A stretch of 29,532 nt of DNA from NCBI RefSeq assembly GCF_934772795.1, contig NZ_CAKVMR010000026.1, positions 1 to 29,532 on the forward strand, in the 5' to 3' direction. Under the pieces are notes generated by a model. The model searched no databases, was not told the origin of the DNA, and saw nothing but the letters and a program-made list of their open reading frames with translations. Position 1 is the first letter of the stretch, and every line of letters starts with the position of its first letter. This DNA is from an uncultured Holdemanella sp. GTDB lineage: Bacteria > Bacillota_I > Bacilli_A > Erysipelotrichales > Erysipelotrichaceae. A program made the position numbers and the translations under genes. Below are positions 8,000-16,336 of this stretch, piece by piece.

Positions 8000-9122
8000 A
8001 GTGCGTTGCATAGAACATTTATCTGTTGAACAAAGGCAATCCTTACATTTATTGTATGGTCCTATGATGGGTAAAAGTTCAATTTGCCTATATGAATTTT
8101 TAGGTTCTATTCAAAATTCTGTTGAATTAGAAGATGTATATTTACTTTTGAATATAAATGCTTCGCAATTTGATAAGGCACGAAATCATTTAGAACAATA
8201 TCATTTAATTGAAACCTATGTTCATGAAGAAGATATGTTGATTTTATTGTATGCTCCACTATTACCAGATAAATTTTTATGTCACGATACATATTCAAGA
8301 TTATATTTGGCAAGTGTAGGATCTAAGTGTTTTGATAAAATAAAGACAATGCTTCAAAAAGATAAGGCGGTTTCTTCTTCATATACAAAGGTAGAGAGTC
8401 CTTTGGATGTTTCGATTTTAGATTCTTGGAACGAATCTAAAGAGATTGCGTACGAAAAGGTAAAGCCAACAATTAAACAGAAATATGATTTTGATTTTGC
8501 GACACTTTTCAAAGGGATGGACCGTATTTTTCCAGTACGCTATCGAACCAATGAGAATTTGGATCGCATTGCCCAGATGGCACAAATATATGGGATTGAT
8601 GCGAAAGATATGCGTAGATATGTACAAAGAAGTATTAACCCTTCAACGCATGTGTTTGATTTGGATAAATTAAAAGAGATGGTTATGCGCAATCGTAAGG
8701 TTATGGAAATAAGTAAAGATCCTTATCAGATGCCACCTGTTAAGTTTTTGCAGAATAAACAAAATGGTATACCAGTTGTGAAGTCTGATCAGGCATTGAT
8801 TGAACGTTTATGCACACAATTTCAACTACCGGTAGAAGTTGTGAATACATTGATTGAATATACGTTGCAGCAAACGCATCAACAATTTTCTAGAAATTAT
8901 GTTGAAAAAGTTGCAGCAAGCTGGGTTCGCTTGGGTGTGGATTCTAGGAAGAAAGCATTGGAAATTATCAACCAAAACCCCGTAGAAAATAAAAAAGAGA
9001 AAAAAGAGGAAAAGGTTGTACTTGATGAGAAGTTTTATACGCAAAAGGAAGAAAAATCAGATACGCAGATCCAGCAGGAGATGCTAGAACTTCAAAAGAT
9101 GTTGAAAGAAGGTAAGTTGTAG
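7989..9122 (+). CDS. dnaB: Primosomal protein DnaB (initiation/membrane attachment type)
   Basis: This is the Gram-positive DnaB that works with DnaD and DnaI to load the replicative helicase at oriC and restart sites; it is not the helicase itself. The 377-residue product has an N-terminal winged-helix-like region (MTIEVRCIEHLSVEQRQSLHLLYGP), a C-terminal DnaB/DnaD-type helical domain (about 265-320, including the segment around YVEKVAASW) and a charged Lys/Glu tail. It is recognised mainly by position directly upstream of dnaI and by the overall pattern. GGAGAAGG precedes the ATG. It overlaps dnaI by one base. Confidence 0.88.
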   Translation: MTIEVRCIEHLSVEQRQSLHLLYGPMMGKSSICLYEFLGSIQNSVELEDVYLLLNINASQFDKARNHLEQYHLIETYVHEEDMLILLYAPLLPDKFLCHDTYSRLYLASVGSKCFDKIKTMLQKDKAVSSSYTKVESPLDVSILDSWNESKEIAYEKVKPTIKQKYDFDFATLFKGMDRIFPVRYRTNENLDRIAQMAQIYGIDAKDMRRYVQRSINPSTHVFDLDKLKEMVMRNRKVMEISKDPYQMPPVKFLQNKQNGIPVVKSDQALIERLCTQFQLPVEVVNTLIEYTLQQTHQQFSRNYVEKVAASWVRLGVDSRKKALEIINQNPVENKKEKKEEKVVLDEKFYTQKEEKSDTQIQQEMLELQKMLKEGKL

Positions 9123-10024
9123 TGAATTTAAATATTAAGCTTTCAGAAGAACAAATGTTGGAAAGACAACAGAATATTGCTCGTTTAAAAGAGAATGAAT
9201 GGATTCAATTATTTCTAGAACAGAATCACTTAGATGCATCTTTTGTAGAAGAAAATAGTGGCGTTTTATTGCAGTGGATCAAGAGTGTGAGTGCATGTAG
9301 AAACTGTAAAGGATTGGATTATTGTGTGCAGAAGATTCGTGGTAAGGCTACAAAATTAAAAATCGATGATTCAGGTTTCTTAAATGAATACTATGCTTCT
9401 TGTCAGTATGAACAAAAAAGAGATCAGCAATTAGCTCATCAAAGTAAATTTCGCTTTTCTCACATGTCTTTAAATGATTATTTAATCGATTTAAATGATG
9501 CCTCTTTTTTAAATGCTGCCAAAGAAAAAGATTATATGGCAGCTTATACACAAAGTGTGAGTAGTATTCCACTGAATCAAGGTGTGTATTTATATGGAAA
9601 TCCAGGGACTGGAAAGTCTTACTTAATGAAGGGAATCTGTAATTATTATGCCAAAAACAATAAGAGTGTTTCTTTCGTGCAGGTTCCATTATTGATTCAG
9701 GAATTGAAACAGTTTATGACAGATAATGAATATCGTCAAAGAGTGATGAATCATTTACGTTATAGTGATGTTTTAGTTTTAGACGATATTGGAGCTGAAA
9801 GTATTACGCAATGGACTCGTGATGAAATCTTATTGCCCGTATTAGATGAGCGCATGAATAAACAGATGAAGACATATTTTACATCGAATTATTCAATGGA
9901 AGAATTAGAACAGCAGTATCGTCTTGCGAATAAGCCGAATAATACAATTGCGAGTCTTAGAATTCTAGAAAGAATTCGTACTTTGTCTAAACCAGTTGAA
10001 TTATCCGGAAAATCACGTCGTTAG
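9122..10024 (+). CDS. dnaI: Helicase loader DnaI
   Basis: DnaI is an AAA+ ATPase that loads the replicative helicase. The 300-residue product has an N-terminal zinc-binding region with C59-x2-C62-x5-C68 and a later C94, and a C-terminal AAA+ domain with Walker A GNPGTGKS (159-166), Walker B VLVLDD (217-222) and the sensor region TYFTSNYS. Translation starts at GTG, which shares one base with the dnaB stop codon; GAAGG lies upstream. It is the last gene of the polA operon. No clear terminator hairpin is visible before the aldolase promoter. Confidence 0.94.
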   Translation: MNLNIKLSEEQMLERQQNIARLKENEWIQLFLEQNHLDASFVEENSGVLLQWIKSVSACRNCKGLDYCVQKIRGKATKLKIDDSGFLNEYYASCQYEQKRDQQLAHQSKFRFSHMSLNDYLIDLNDASFLNAAKEKDYMAAYTQSVSSIPLNQGVYLYGNPGTGKSYLMKGICNYYAKNNKSVSFVQVPLLIQELKQFMTDNEYRQRVMNHLRYSDVLVLDDIGAESITQWTRDEILLPVLDERMNKQMKTYFTSNYSMEELEQQYRLANKPNNTIASLRILERIRTLSKPVELSGKSRR

Positions 10025-10037
10025 TTAATAATTTCAC

Positions 10038-10066
10038 TTTTCAAATTGGGCGTTATGGAGTAGAAT
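10038..10066 (+). promoter_or_regulatory. Promoter of the aldolase gene
   Basis: TTTTCA (10038-10043) and TAGAAT (10061-10066) are 17 bases apart. A near-perfect AAAGGAGG (10086-10093) follows, 9 bases before the ATG. Confidence 0.65.
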
Positions 10067-10102
10067 AGTTATGACAGAAATGTTTAAAGGAGGAATAGAG
10101 TA

Positions 10103-10972
10103 ATGTTAGTATCTGCTACTGAAATGATCAACAAAGCTCACGAAGGGCACTATGCGATTGGTGCTTTCAACATCAATAACTTAGAATGGACAAAAGCTAT
10201 CTTAGCTGCTGCTGAAGAAGCTAAATCACCAGTTATGTTAGGAGTATCTGAAGGTGCTGCTAAATACATGTGTGGTTTCAAAACAGTTGCTGCTATGGTA
10301 AAAGAAATCCACGATGCAATGGGAATTACAGTTCCTGTAGCTTTACACTTGGACCACGGTTCATATGAAGGTGCAAAAGCTGCTATCGAAGCAGGATTTA
10401 CTTCTGTAATGTTCGATGGTTCTCACTATGCATTCGAAGAAAACTTAGAAAAATCAAAAGAAATGATCGCCTTAGCACACTCAAAAGGATTATCAATTGA
10501 ATGTGAAGTTGGTGGAATCGGTGGAGAAGAAGACGGTGTCATATCTGCTGGTGAATTAGCTGACCCTAAAGAATGTAAAACTATCGCTGACTTAGGTGTA
10601 GACTTCTTAGCAGCTGGTATCGGAAATATCCACGGTAAATATCCTGCAAACTGGGCTGGATTAAACTTCGATCGTTTAGAAGAAATCCAAAACGTAACAA
10701 ACGGAAAACCATTAGTATTACACGGTGGTTCAGGAATCCCTCGTGAACAAGTTCAAAAAGCTATCACATTAGGTGTTTCTAAAGTTAACGTTAACACTGA
10801 ATGCCAGTTAGTATTTGCTGAAGCAACTCGTAAATACATCGAAGCTGGAAAAGACCAAGAAGGAAAAGGATACGATCCTCGTAAATTATTAAAACCAGGT
10901 GCTGATGCAATTACTGCATTATGTAAAGAAATGATGGAAAACTTCTTTGGTTCTGCTGGAAAAGCTGAATAA
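10103..10972 (+). CDS. fba: Class II fructose-1,6-bisphosphate aldolase
   Basis: The enzyme interconverts fructose-1,6-bisphosphate with glyceraldehyde-3-phosphate and dihydroxyacetone phosphate in glycolysis. The 289-residue product has the class II zinc and catalytic motif HLDHGS (H82 to G86), the zinc histidine segments GNIHGKYP and LHGGSGIP, and the NVNTE phosphate-binding segment. Codon use differs from the neighbours: C-ending codons for Asn, Asp, Ile and Phe, with GCT, GGT and GGA dominant, are common, as expected for a very highly expressed gene. The ribosome binding site is close to ideal. The single gene is closed by a strong terminator. A related tagatose-bisphosphate specificity cannot be excluded from sequence alone. 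Confidence 0.95.
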   Translation: MLVSATEMINKAHEGHYAIGAFNINNLEWTKAILAAAEEAKSPVMLGVSEGAAKYMCGFKTVAAMVKEIHDAMGITVPVALHLDHGSYEGAKAAIEAGFTSVMFDGSHYAFEENLEKSKEMIALAHSKGLSIECEVGGIGGEEDGVISAGELADPKECKTIADLGVDFLAAGIGNIHGKYPANWAGLNFDRLEEIQNVTNGKPLVLHGGSGIPREQVQKAITLGVSKVNVNTECQLVFAEATRKYIEAGKDQEGKGYDPRKLLKPGADAITALCKEMMENFFGSAGKAE

Positions 10973-10989
10973 TTAAAGTTTTTTAAAAG

Positions 10990-11013
10990 AGCAGGCTGTT
11001 AAGCCTGCTTTTT
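10990..11013 (+). terminator. Terminator of fba
   Basis: A perfect 7-bp GC-rich hairpin (AGCAGGC / GCCTGCT, loop TGTTAA) is followed by TTTT. Confidence 0.92.
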
Positions 11014-11036
11014 GCATAATTTGGAGGGAAAAATAT

Positions 11037-12890
11037 ATGAAGTCAGTTGAAATTAATGATTTATTGTCTTATCACTTTTATGGAAATTTAAAAGTAAAAG
11101 ATGGAGTAAAAGTCTTTGTTGATGGGGTAGCAGCTGAAAAAGACAATGCTTATGAATATACTTTAAAATGCGTAAAGGACGATAAAGTATATGATTTAAC
11201 TTCTTTTGGAAAAGAAGCCGGATATTATATTGAAAATGAAAATTCGGTTCTATTCTGTGGAAATCGTAAGAATATTGAAAAATCTACATCTCTATATCGT
11301 TTGGCATTGAATGGTGGAGAAGCCAAAGAAATTGCTCGCTTTGATAAACCGGGAATGAATGTATTGGGATATTTAAATGAGAATACTTTGGTTTTGATGA
11401 CGAAAGAAAAACTTGTTGAAGAAGAAAGTGATTATGAAGTGTTTGATGAAATTCCTTTCTATATGAATGGTCAGGGAATCACAAATAAGCATCGTAATCA
11501 CCTATATACTTATAACTTAGATACAAAAGAACTTGTTTGCATTACAGAAGGTACCTTTGATGTGTCAAACGCAAAGATCCATGATGGTGCTTTGTATTAT
11601 ACAGGACAAAATTGGACAAGAAAACAAGCTTTATATGAAGATCTTTATAAATATGATGGTTCTGTAAGTACAGTTGTAGATGCTAAAGAAAGAAGTATTC
11701 AAAGTTTTGATTTTGTGGATGATAAATTGGTTCTTATCGCAAGTACACATGAAAAATATGGTTTGAATGAGAATCCAAAATTCTTTGATCAAGACTTTAA
11801 TTTAATTGCTGATTGGCAAGAATGTGTTGGAAACAGTGTAGGTACAGATTGTGCTTTAGTTGCTGGAAATGCGACTCTAGTAAATAAAGATGCGTTATAT
11901 TTTGTTTCTACGATCTATGATCACAATAATTTGTATAAATTAGAAAATGGAAACATTGAACTTGTATTTGAATGGCCAGGAACAATTCAATCTTTCGCAT
12001 TTGAAGATGACACATTATATTTTATTGGAGCTGATGTGGCAAGTCTTCAACAATTGTATAAAGTTGTAGATGGTAAAGCCGTTCAATTATCTGATTTTAA
12101 TAAAATGGAAGATACATATGTGGCAGATCCTGTAGAAGTGAATTTTGGTGAAGATTTAACCGGATGGGTATTATTGCCTAAGGATTATGATGAAACAAAA
12201 AAATATCCAGCTATCTTAGATATTCATGGTGGACCTAAAACGGTATATGGAAAAGTGTTCTATCATGAAATGCAAGTATGGGCAAGTAAGGGATACTTTG
12301 TATTCTTCTGTAATATTCATGGTTCCGATGGACGTGGCAACGAATTTATGGACATTCGTGGAAAATATGGAACAATTGATTATGATGAATTAATGCAGTT
12401 TACAGATAAAGTCTTAGAAACATATCCTCAAATCGATGCTAGTAAAGTCGGAGTCACTGGTGGAAGCTATGGTGGATTTATGACAAACTGGATTATTGGC
12501 CATACAGATCGTTTTGCGTGTGCAGCAAGTCAAAGAAGTATCGCAAACTGGATTTCATTCTCTCAGACAAGTGATATTGGACCATACTTTGCACAAGATC
12601 AACAATCTGCTACATACGATGAAAACCCAGAAAAATTATGGTGGCATTCACCATTGAAATATGCACGTAACGTGAAAACACCAACATTGTTTATTCACTC
12701 TGATGAGGATTATCGTTGTCCACTTTGTGAAGGACTACAAATGTTGAATGCTTTATTAGATCAGAATATTGAAGCTCGTATGTGCTTGTTCCATGGTGAA
12801 AATCATGATTTATCTCGTACAGGACTTCCACAACATCGTTTGCGTCGTTTAAATGAAATCACAAACTGGATGGAACAACATTTAAAATAA
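11037..12890 (+). CDS. S9 family peptidase (prolyl oligopeptidase-like)
   Basis: The 617-residue cytoplasmic serine peptidase resembles acylaminoacyl-peptidases (S9C). The N-terminal part (about 1-365) has repeated beta-strand segments suggesting a propeller. The C-terminal alpha/beta hydrolase domain starts near KKYPAILDIHGGP. The triad is complete: S477 in GGSYGG, D558 in HSDEDYRCP and H590 in HGENHDL. GGAGGG lies about 8 bases before the ATG. The promoter is unclear: CATAAT follows the fba terminator but lacks a good -35, so some transcription may come from fba read-through. Physiological substrates, probably short peptides, are unknown. Confidence 0.93.
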   Translation: MKSVEINDLLSYHFYGNLKVKDGVKVFVDGVAAEKDNAYEYTLKCVKDDKVYDLTSFGKEAGYYIENENSVLFCGNRKNIEKSTSLYRLALNGGEAKEIARFDKPGMNVLGYLNENTLVLMTKEKLVEEESDYEVFDEIPFYMNGQGITNKHRNHLYTYNLDTKELVCITEGTFDVSNAKIHDGALYYTGQNWTRKQALYEDLYKYDGSVSTVVDAKERSIQSFDFVDDKLVLIASTHEKYGLNENPKFFDQDFNLIADWQECVGNSVGTDCALVAGNATLVNKDALYFVSTIYDHNNLYKLENGNIELVFEWPGTIQSFAFEDDTLYFIGADVASLQQLYKVVDGKAVQLSDFNKMEDTYVADPVEVNFGEDLTGWVLLPKDYDETKKYPAILDIHGGPKTVYGKVFYHEMQVWASKGYFVFFCNIHGSDGRGNEFMDIRGKYGTIDYDELMQFTDKVLETYPQIDASKVGVTGGSYGGFMTNWIIGHTDRFACAASQRSIANWISFSQTSDIGPYFAQDQQSATYDENPEKLWWHSPLKYARNVKTPTLFIHSDEDYRCPLCEGLQMLNALLDQNIEARMCLFHGENHDLSRTGLPQHRLRRLNEITNWMEQHLK

Positions 12891-12940
12891 AGGCTTTTGG
12901 AATTTACAATATTTTTCTAGATTATCCGGATTGAATAGGC

Positions 12941-12946
12941 TATAAT
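12941..12946 (+). promoter_or_regulatory. -10 box of murA promoter
   Basis: A consensus TATAAT lies 33 bases before the murA ATG. The best -35 at 17-base spacing is weak (TAGATT, 12918-12923). GGGGG sits 7 bases before the start codon. Confidence 0.6.
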
Positions 12947-12979
12947 AGATAGGCATTACCTTGAAATGGGGGAAAATGA

Positions 12980-14248
12980 ATGGAAAAAGTCATTAAAATT
13001 GAAGGTGGACATCATTTAAATGGAACAGTACGTATTAGTGGTTCAAAGAATGCGACTGTGGCTTTAATTCCAGCATGTGTTTTAGGAAATGAGCCTGTTA
13101 CAATTTATGGTGTACCTAATATTTCAGATGTACAGTCTTTGATCGTTTTGTTAAATGAACTTGGTGTTTATGTTGAGAAGCGAGATGAAGAAACATTATA
13201 TATAGATCCTACTCATATGGAAAATATTCCTATGGTATCTAAGGCTGTTTCAAAATTAAGAGCAAGCTACTATTTTATGGGGGCTTTGTTAGGAAAATTT
13301 GGTCATGCAGAAATTAAGATGCCTGGTGGATGTTACTTGGGTCCTAGACCTATTGATTTACACTTGAAGGGTTTTGAGGCTTTAGGTGCAAATATTCAAT
13401 ATGAAAATGGATGTTATATATTGGATGCGAAAGAATTAAAAGGAACAAATATTTTCTTAGATATTTCGAGCGTAGGAGCTACAATCAACATTATGATGGC
13501 AGCTGTTTACGCAAAAGGTAGAACGGTTATTGAAAATGCCGCACGTGAGCCTGAAATTATTGATATCGCAACATTATTAAATAAAATGGGTGCTCGAATC
13601 CATGGTATGGGTACAAGTACGCTTGTGATTGATGGTGTTGAATATTTAAAGGGATGTATTCATGAAATCATTCCAGATCGTATTGAAGCAGCGACTTATG
13701 TGATTATGGCAGCCGCTATGGCCAATGATATGCGTATCGAAAATATTATTCCTCAACACTTGGAAGCTATTGTTATGAAACTTCAAGAAGTGGGAATCAA
13801 TATGGAAGTTGGTTCAGATTTTATTCATGTACTTAAAACGGATAAGCCTTTGAAACGTACCGAAATTTTGACAAAACCATATCCTGGTTTTGCCACAGAT
13901 GTTCAACAACCATTTACTGTATTATTAACGCAATGTGAAGGTCAATCTGTAGTAACAGAAACAATTTATACAGAACGTTTCAAACATTGTGCAGAATTAA
14001 ATAAGATGGGTGCTGACATTGATGTACACACACCAAGTGCGTTCATCAATGGAAAGACAAAGTTACATGGTTCTAAAGTAACCGCAACAGATCTTCGTTG
14101 TGGAGCTGGTCTTGTCATCGCTGCTTTAATAGCTGATGGTGTGACAGAAATTCACGATATTTATCACATTGATCGTGGTTATGATAACTTGGATGGAAAG
14201 TTAGCTCATTTAGGAGCCAAAATGTGGCGTGAAGAGGTAGAAGATTAA
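12980..14248 (+). CDS. murA: UDP-N-acetylglucosamine 1-carboxyvinyltransferase
   Basis: MurA transfers enolpyruvate from PEP to UDP-GlcNAc, the first committed step of peptidoglycan synthesis. The 422-residue product has the N-terminal GxxxLNGTVRISGSKNA signature, the active-site cysteine C118 in PGGCYLGPRP (Cys, so fosfomycin-sensitive in principle) and the conserved aspartate in GFATDVQQPF. Bacillota often carry two paralogues (murA/murAA and murZ/murAB); the window cannot tell which one this is, though proximity to fba recalls the murZ locus of Bacillus. It ends in a terminator whose loop and 3' arm hold the -35 of the next gene. Confidence 0.96.
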   Translation: MEKVIKIEGGHHLNGTVRISGSKNATVALIPACVLGNEPVTIYGVPNISDVQSLIVLLNELGVYVEKRDEETLYIDPTHMENIPMVSKAVSKLRASYYFMGALLGKFGHAEIKMPGGCYLGPRPIDLHLKGFEALGANIQYENGCYILDAKELKGTNIFLDISSVGATINIMMAAVYAKGRTVIENAAREPEIIDIATLLNKMGARIHGMGTSTLVIDGVEYLKGCIHEIIPDRIEAATYVIMAAAMANDMRIENIIPQHLEAIVMKLQEVGINMEVGSDFIHVLKTDKPLKRTEILTKPYPGFATDVQQPFTVLLTQCEGQSVVTETIYTERFKHCAELNKMGADIDVHTPSAFINGKTKLHGSKVTATDLRCGAGLVIAALIADGVTEIHDIYHIDRGYDNLDGKLAHLGAKMWREEVED

Positions 14249-14250
14249 AA

Positions 14251-14276
14251 GGTGTATGGTGACATACATCTTTTTT
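14251..14276 (+). terminator. Terminator of murA
   Basis: GGTGTATG (14251-14258) pairs with CATACATC (14263-14270) with one G-U pair, loop GTGA, then TTTTTT. The -35 of the MATE promoter (14259-14264) lies inside this hairpin. Confidence 0.85.
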
Positions 14277-14287
14277 CTTTGTATAAT
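14259..14287 (+). promoter_or_regulatory. Promoter of MATE gene, nested in terminator
   Basis: GTGACA (14259-14264, 5 of 6 consensus) and TATAAT (14282-14287) are exactly 17 bases apart. The ATG at 14294 begins 6 bases after the -10, so the transcript should be leaderless. Confidence 0.78.
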
Positions 14288-14293
14288 CATCTT

Positions 14294-15661
14294 ATGAACA
14301 TGATGGAAATAACGACGCAGATGCGCGAAAATAAAAAAATAGAATTCAAAGATCAATTAAAAATCGTCATTTTATTGTCTGTACCTGCCATATTAGAACA
14401 ATTGGTTGGAACGGCCATGAGCTATATTGATACAGCTATGGTTGGATCACTAGGTTATAAGGCTACGGCAGCCATTGGTGTTGTTGCCAGTACAACATGG
14501 CTATTTGGAGGAATTTGTACAGCCGCAGTATTGGGTTTTTCAGTGCAGGTAGCTCAATATTTAGGGGCCGGTAAAAATAAACTGGCAAGACAGGTAGTAT
14601 GTCAGTCGATTCTCTTTAATATTATCTTTGGTTTATGTATGGCATTGGTTGTGGTAGCATCCAGTTTTTATTTGCCAAAATTATTGGGGGCAGACCCTTC
14701 CATTTGTAGAGATGCCACTTTATATTTGGCAATAGTAGGTGCTTTTATTCCATTTAATATGATGGCAATGTTACATTCCGGAATGTTAAGATGTTCAGGA
14801 AATGCCGTACTTCCTAGCCTTATGAATATTTCAATGTGTGTATTTGATGTTGTTTTTAACTATTTCTTTATTTATATACTAAATTTAGGTGTTGCCGGAG
14901 CTGCACTCGGTACGGGAATGGCACAATTGGTTGTAGGCTTTATCTTAATGTATATTGTAGTCAAAAAGGAAAAATCATTACGACTTTTAGGTGATGAATC
15001 GTGGAAATTTGATAAGGATATCTTGAAGAATGTAGTGAATCTTTCAATTCCAGCGGGACTTGAAAGAGTGACATTATCTTTAGCTCAAGTTGTAATGACG
15101 GGTGTCGTTTCAGGGATGGGTGCAATCAGTGTGGCTATCAATTATGTGGCTGTTTCCGCAGAAGGATTATGTTATTTACCAGCCTATGGAATTGGTGGCG
15201 CTGCAACGACGTTGGTTGGACAAAGTATTGGAGCGAAACGAAAAGATATGGCAAAACGCTTTGCGTATTTAACAACCTTATTATCTTTTGTCCTTGTGAT
15301 ATTTATGAGTGTTATCATGTTTGTGTTTGCACCATTTTTAGCTTCAACTTTGACAAATAGTCAGGAAGTTATAGATGGAGCTAGTGAATGTTTAAGAATT
15401 GTTTCTTTTTCAGAACCATTATTTGCGATAAGTATTGTAGTGATGGGTGCATTACGTGGTGCAGGAGATAGTAAGCGTCCTTTTGTTCTAAATGCCTTAA
15501 GTATGTGGGGAATGCGAGTTCTACCAATTATCATCTTTACAAAACGATATGGTGTTATTGGTGTATGGGCAACGATGACTTTCGAACTGGTATTTAGGGG
15601 TATTATATTCTTTATTCGTATGGTTCGAGGTAAGTGGTTAGATCAAAATTCAATTAAATAA
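14294..15661 (+). CDS. MATE family efflux transporter
   Basis: The 455-residue product is a twelve-segment membrane protein of the multidrug and toxic compound extrusion family, with two homologous halves: LSVPAILEQLVGTAMSYIDTAMVG near the N-terminus and NLSIPAGLERVTLSLAQVVM in the middle. Such proteins exchange drugs or metabolites for Na+ or H+; the substrate is unknown. The open frame extends 42 bases further upstream, but those codons overlap the murA terminator and the promoter, so the real start is 14294 or one of the ATGs at 14300/14303. No Shine-Dalgarno sequence precedes it. A bidirectional terminator follows. Confidence 0.93.
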   Translation: MNMMEITTQMRENKKIEFKDQLKIVILLSVPAILEQLVGTAMSYIDTAMVGSLGYKATAAIGVVASTTWLFGGICTAAVLGFSVQVAQYLGAGKNKLARQVVCQSILFNIIFGLCMALVVVASSFYLPKLLGADPSICRDATLYLAIVGAFIPFNMMAMLHSGMLRCSGNAVLPSLMNISMCVFDVVFNYFFIYILNLGVAGAALGTGMAQLVVGFILMYIVVKKEKSLRLLGDESWKFDKDILKNVVNLSIPAGLERVTLSLAQVVMTGVVSGMGAISVAINYVAVSAEGLCYLPAYGIGGAATTLVGQSIGAKRKDMAKRFAYLTTLLSFVLVIFMSVIMFVFAPFLASTLTNSQEVIDGASECLRIVSFSEPLFAISIVVMGALRGAGDSKRPFVLNALSMWGMRVLPIIIFTKRYGVIGVWATMTFELVFRGIIFFIRMVRGKWLDQNSIK

Positions 15662-15690
15662 AAAATTGAGTGGATTTTCCACTCATTTTC
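15661..15690. terminator. Bidirectional terminator
   Basis: The hairpin TGAGTGG / CCACTCA (loop ATTTT) is flanked by AAAAATT on the left and TTTTCTT on the right. It serves both the MATE gene and the convergent zinc-ribbon gene. Confidence 0.85.
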
Positions 15691-15915
15691 TTATTCACCA
15701 GGATTTGATTTTAATACTTTACCTGTATTAAATAGTTCAGCGGCTCTTTTAGCAGCTTCTAAACGATCTTCTTCATTTTTATAATCAACATGAACTGTAT
15801 AGCATCCACAATCCATGCATTGTGCATAGAATCCGTTTCCTTCTTCTTCTAAAATCGAACCACCTTCACATAGAGGGCATTCGTGTAAATCAACTAATTC
15901 ATCAATGTTTTGCAT
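15691..15915 (-). CDS. Lar-like zinc-ribbon miniprotein
   Basis: The 74-residue product has two knuckles, CPLC and CMDC, about 20 residues apart around an acidic turn and GFYAQC, then an amphipathic Glu/Ala/Arg-rich helix (EDRLEAAKRAAELFN). This matches the Lar-type (restriction alleviation protein) zinc-ribbon fold in pattern. Such proteins are usually phage-borne in Proteobacteria, but in Firmicutes similar chromosomal miniproteins have no known function. No restriction system is in the window, so an anti-restriction role is not supported. AGGAAGGA lies just upstream of the ATG. It is monocistronic, with its own promoter and terminator. Confidence 0.8.
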   Translation of the reverse strand: MQNIDELVDLHECPLCEGGSILEEEGNGFYAQCMDCGCYTVHVDYKNEEDRLEAAKRAAELFNTGKVLKSNPGE

Positions 15916-15944
15916 AAGAATCCTTCCTTCTTTTATTCTTATCT

Positions 15945-15973
15945 ATTGTACAATCAAATGCTAAGAAAGTTAA
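15945..15973 (-). promoter_or_regulatory. Promoter of zinc-ribbon gene
   Basis: On the minus strand TTAACT (15973-15968) and TACAAT (15950-15945) are 17 bases apart. It is divergent from the promoter at 16005-16013. Confidence 0.6.
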
Positions 15974-16004
15974 GAGAAATTTAAGGTTTAATAAAGAAAT
16001 GAAA

Positions 16005-16013
16005 TGATATAAT
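16005..16013 (+). promoter_or_regulatory. Extended -10 promoter of two-TM miniprotein
   Basis: TGATATAAT is a consensus extended -10. The -35 region is weak. AAGGGGA (16028-16034) follows, 7 bases before the ATG. Confidence 0.7.
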
Positions 16014-16041
16014 ACATCGGTAACAATAAGGGGATGTTATT

Positions 16042-16266
16042 ATGAATCAAAAAGATCGTGTATTTACACCTACATTTGTTGCGAATTTATTTTTGATTGC
16101 AGGAATTGTTTTCTTGTTTTTAAAGGGGAAAATAAACGCATATGTAGGCTATGATGGTGCGATGCATGATGGTACTGCCTTACTGCTGATTGGATTAGCA
16201 TTAGTATGTATTGGCATTGGCATTTGGATCATGGTATGGATCAATAAGAGGATGAATCGTTTGTGA
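16042..16266 (+). CDS. Small two-TM membrane protein
   Basis: This 74-residue protein is not recognised. It has two hydrophobic segments (about 12-27 and 46-68) joined by a loop containing YVGYDGAMHDGT, and ends in a basic tail (NKRMNRL). A good promoter and ribosome binding site support real expression. It lies 70 bases before the hybrid kinase, which has its own promoter, and no terminator is seen between them, so co-transcription is possible. A role as a small partner of that kinase is speculation. Confidence 0.7.
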   Translation: MNQKDRVFTPTFVANLFLIAGIVFLFLKGKINAYVGYDGAMHDGTALLLIGLALVCIGIGIWIMVWINKRMNRL

Positions 16267-16286
16267 TTTATCCTTTTATTATTTTC

Positions 16287-16315
16287 TTGTGATAATTTCA
16301 TTTTCTTAATACAAT
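16287..16315 (+). promoter_or_regulatory. Promoter of the hybrid kinase
   Basis: TTGTGA (16287-16292) and TACAAT (16310-16315) are 17 bases apart. AAGGA sits 8 bases before the ATG. An alternative extended -10, TGTGATAAT, overlaps the -35. Confidence 0.55.
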
Positions 16316-16336
16316 AAATATATAAGGAATAATTGT

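Noticed and set aside
14252..14293. In-frame upstream extension of the MATE gene from the ATG at 14252
   Set aside because: It overlaps the murA terminator hairpin and the promoter, so it would not be transcribed from the MATE promoter, and it has no ribosome binding site.
15691..15915. Anti-restriction function for the Lar-like zinc-ribbon protein
   Set aside because: No restriction-modification or phage genes in the window; the fold is shared by many miniproteins of unknown role.
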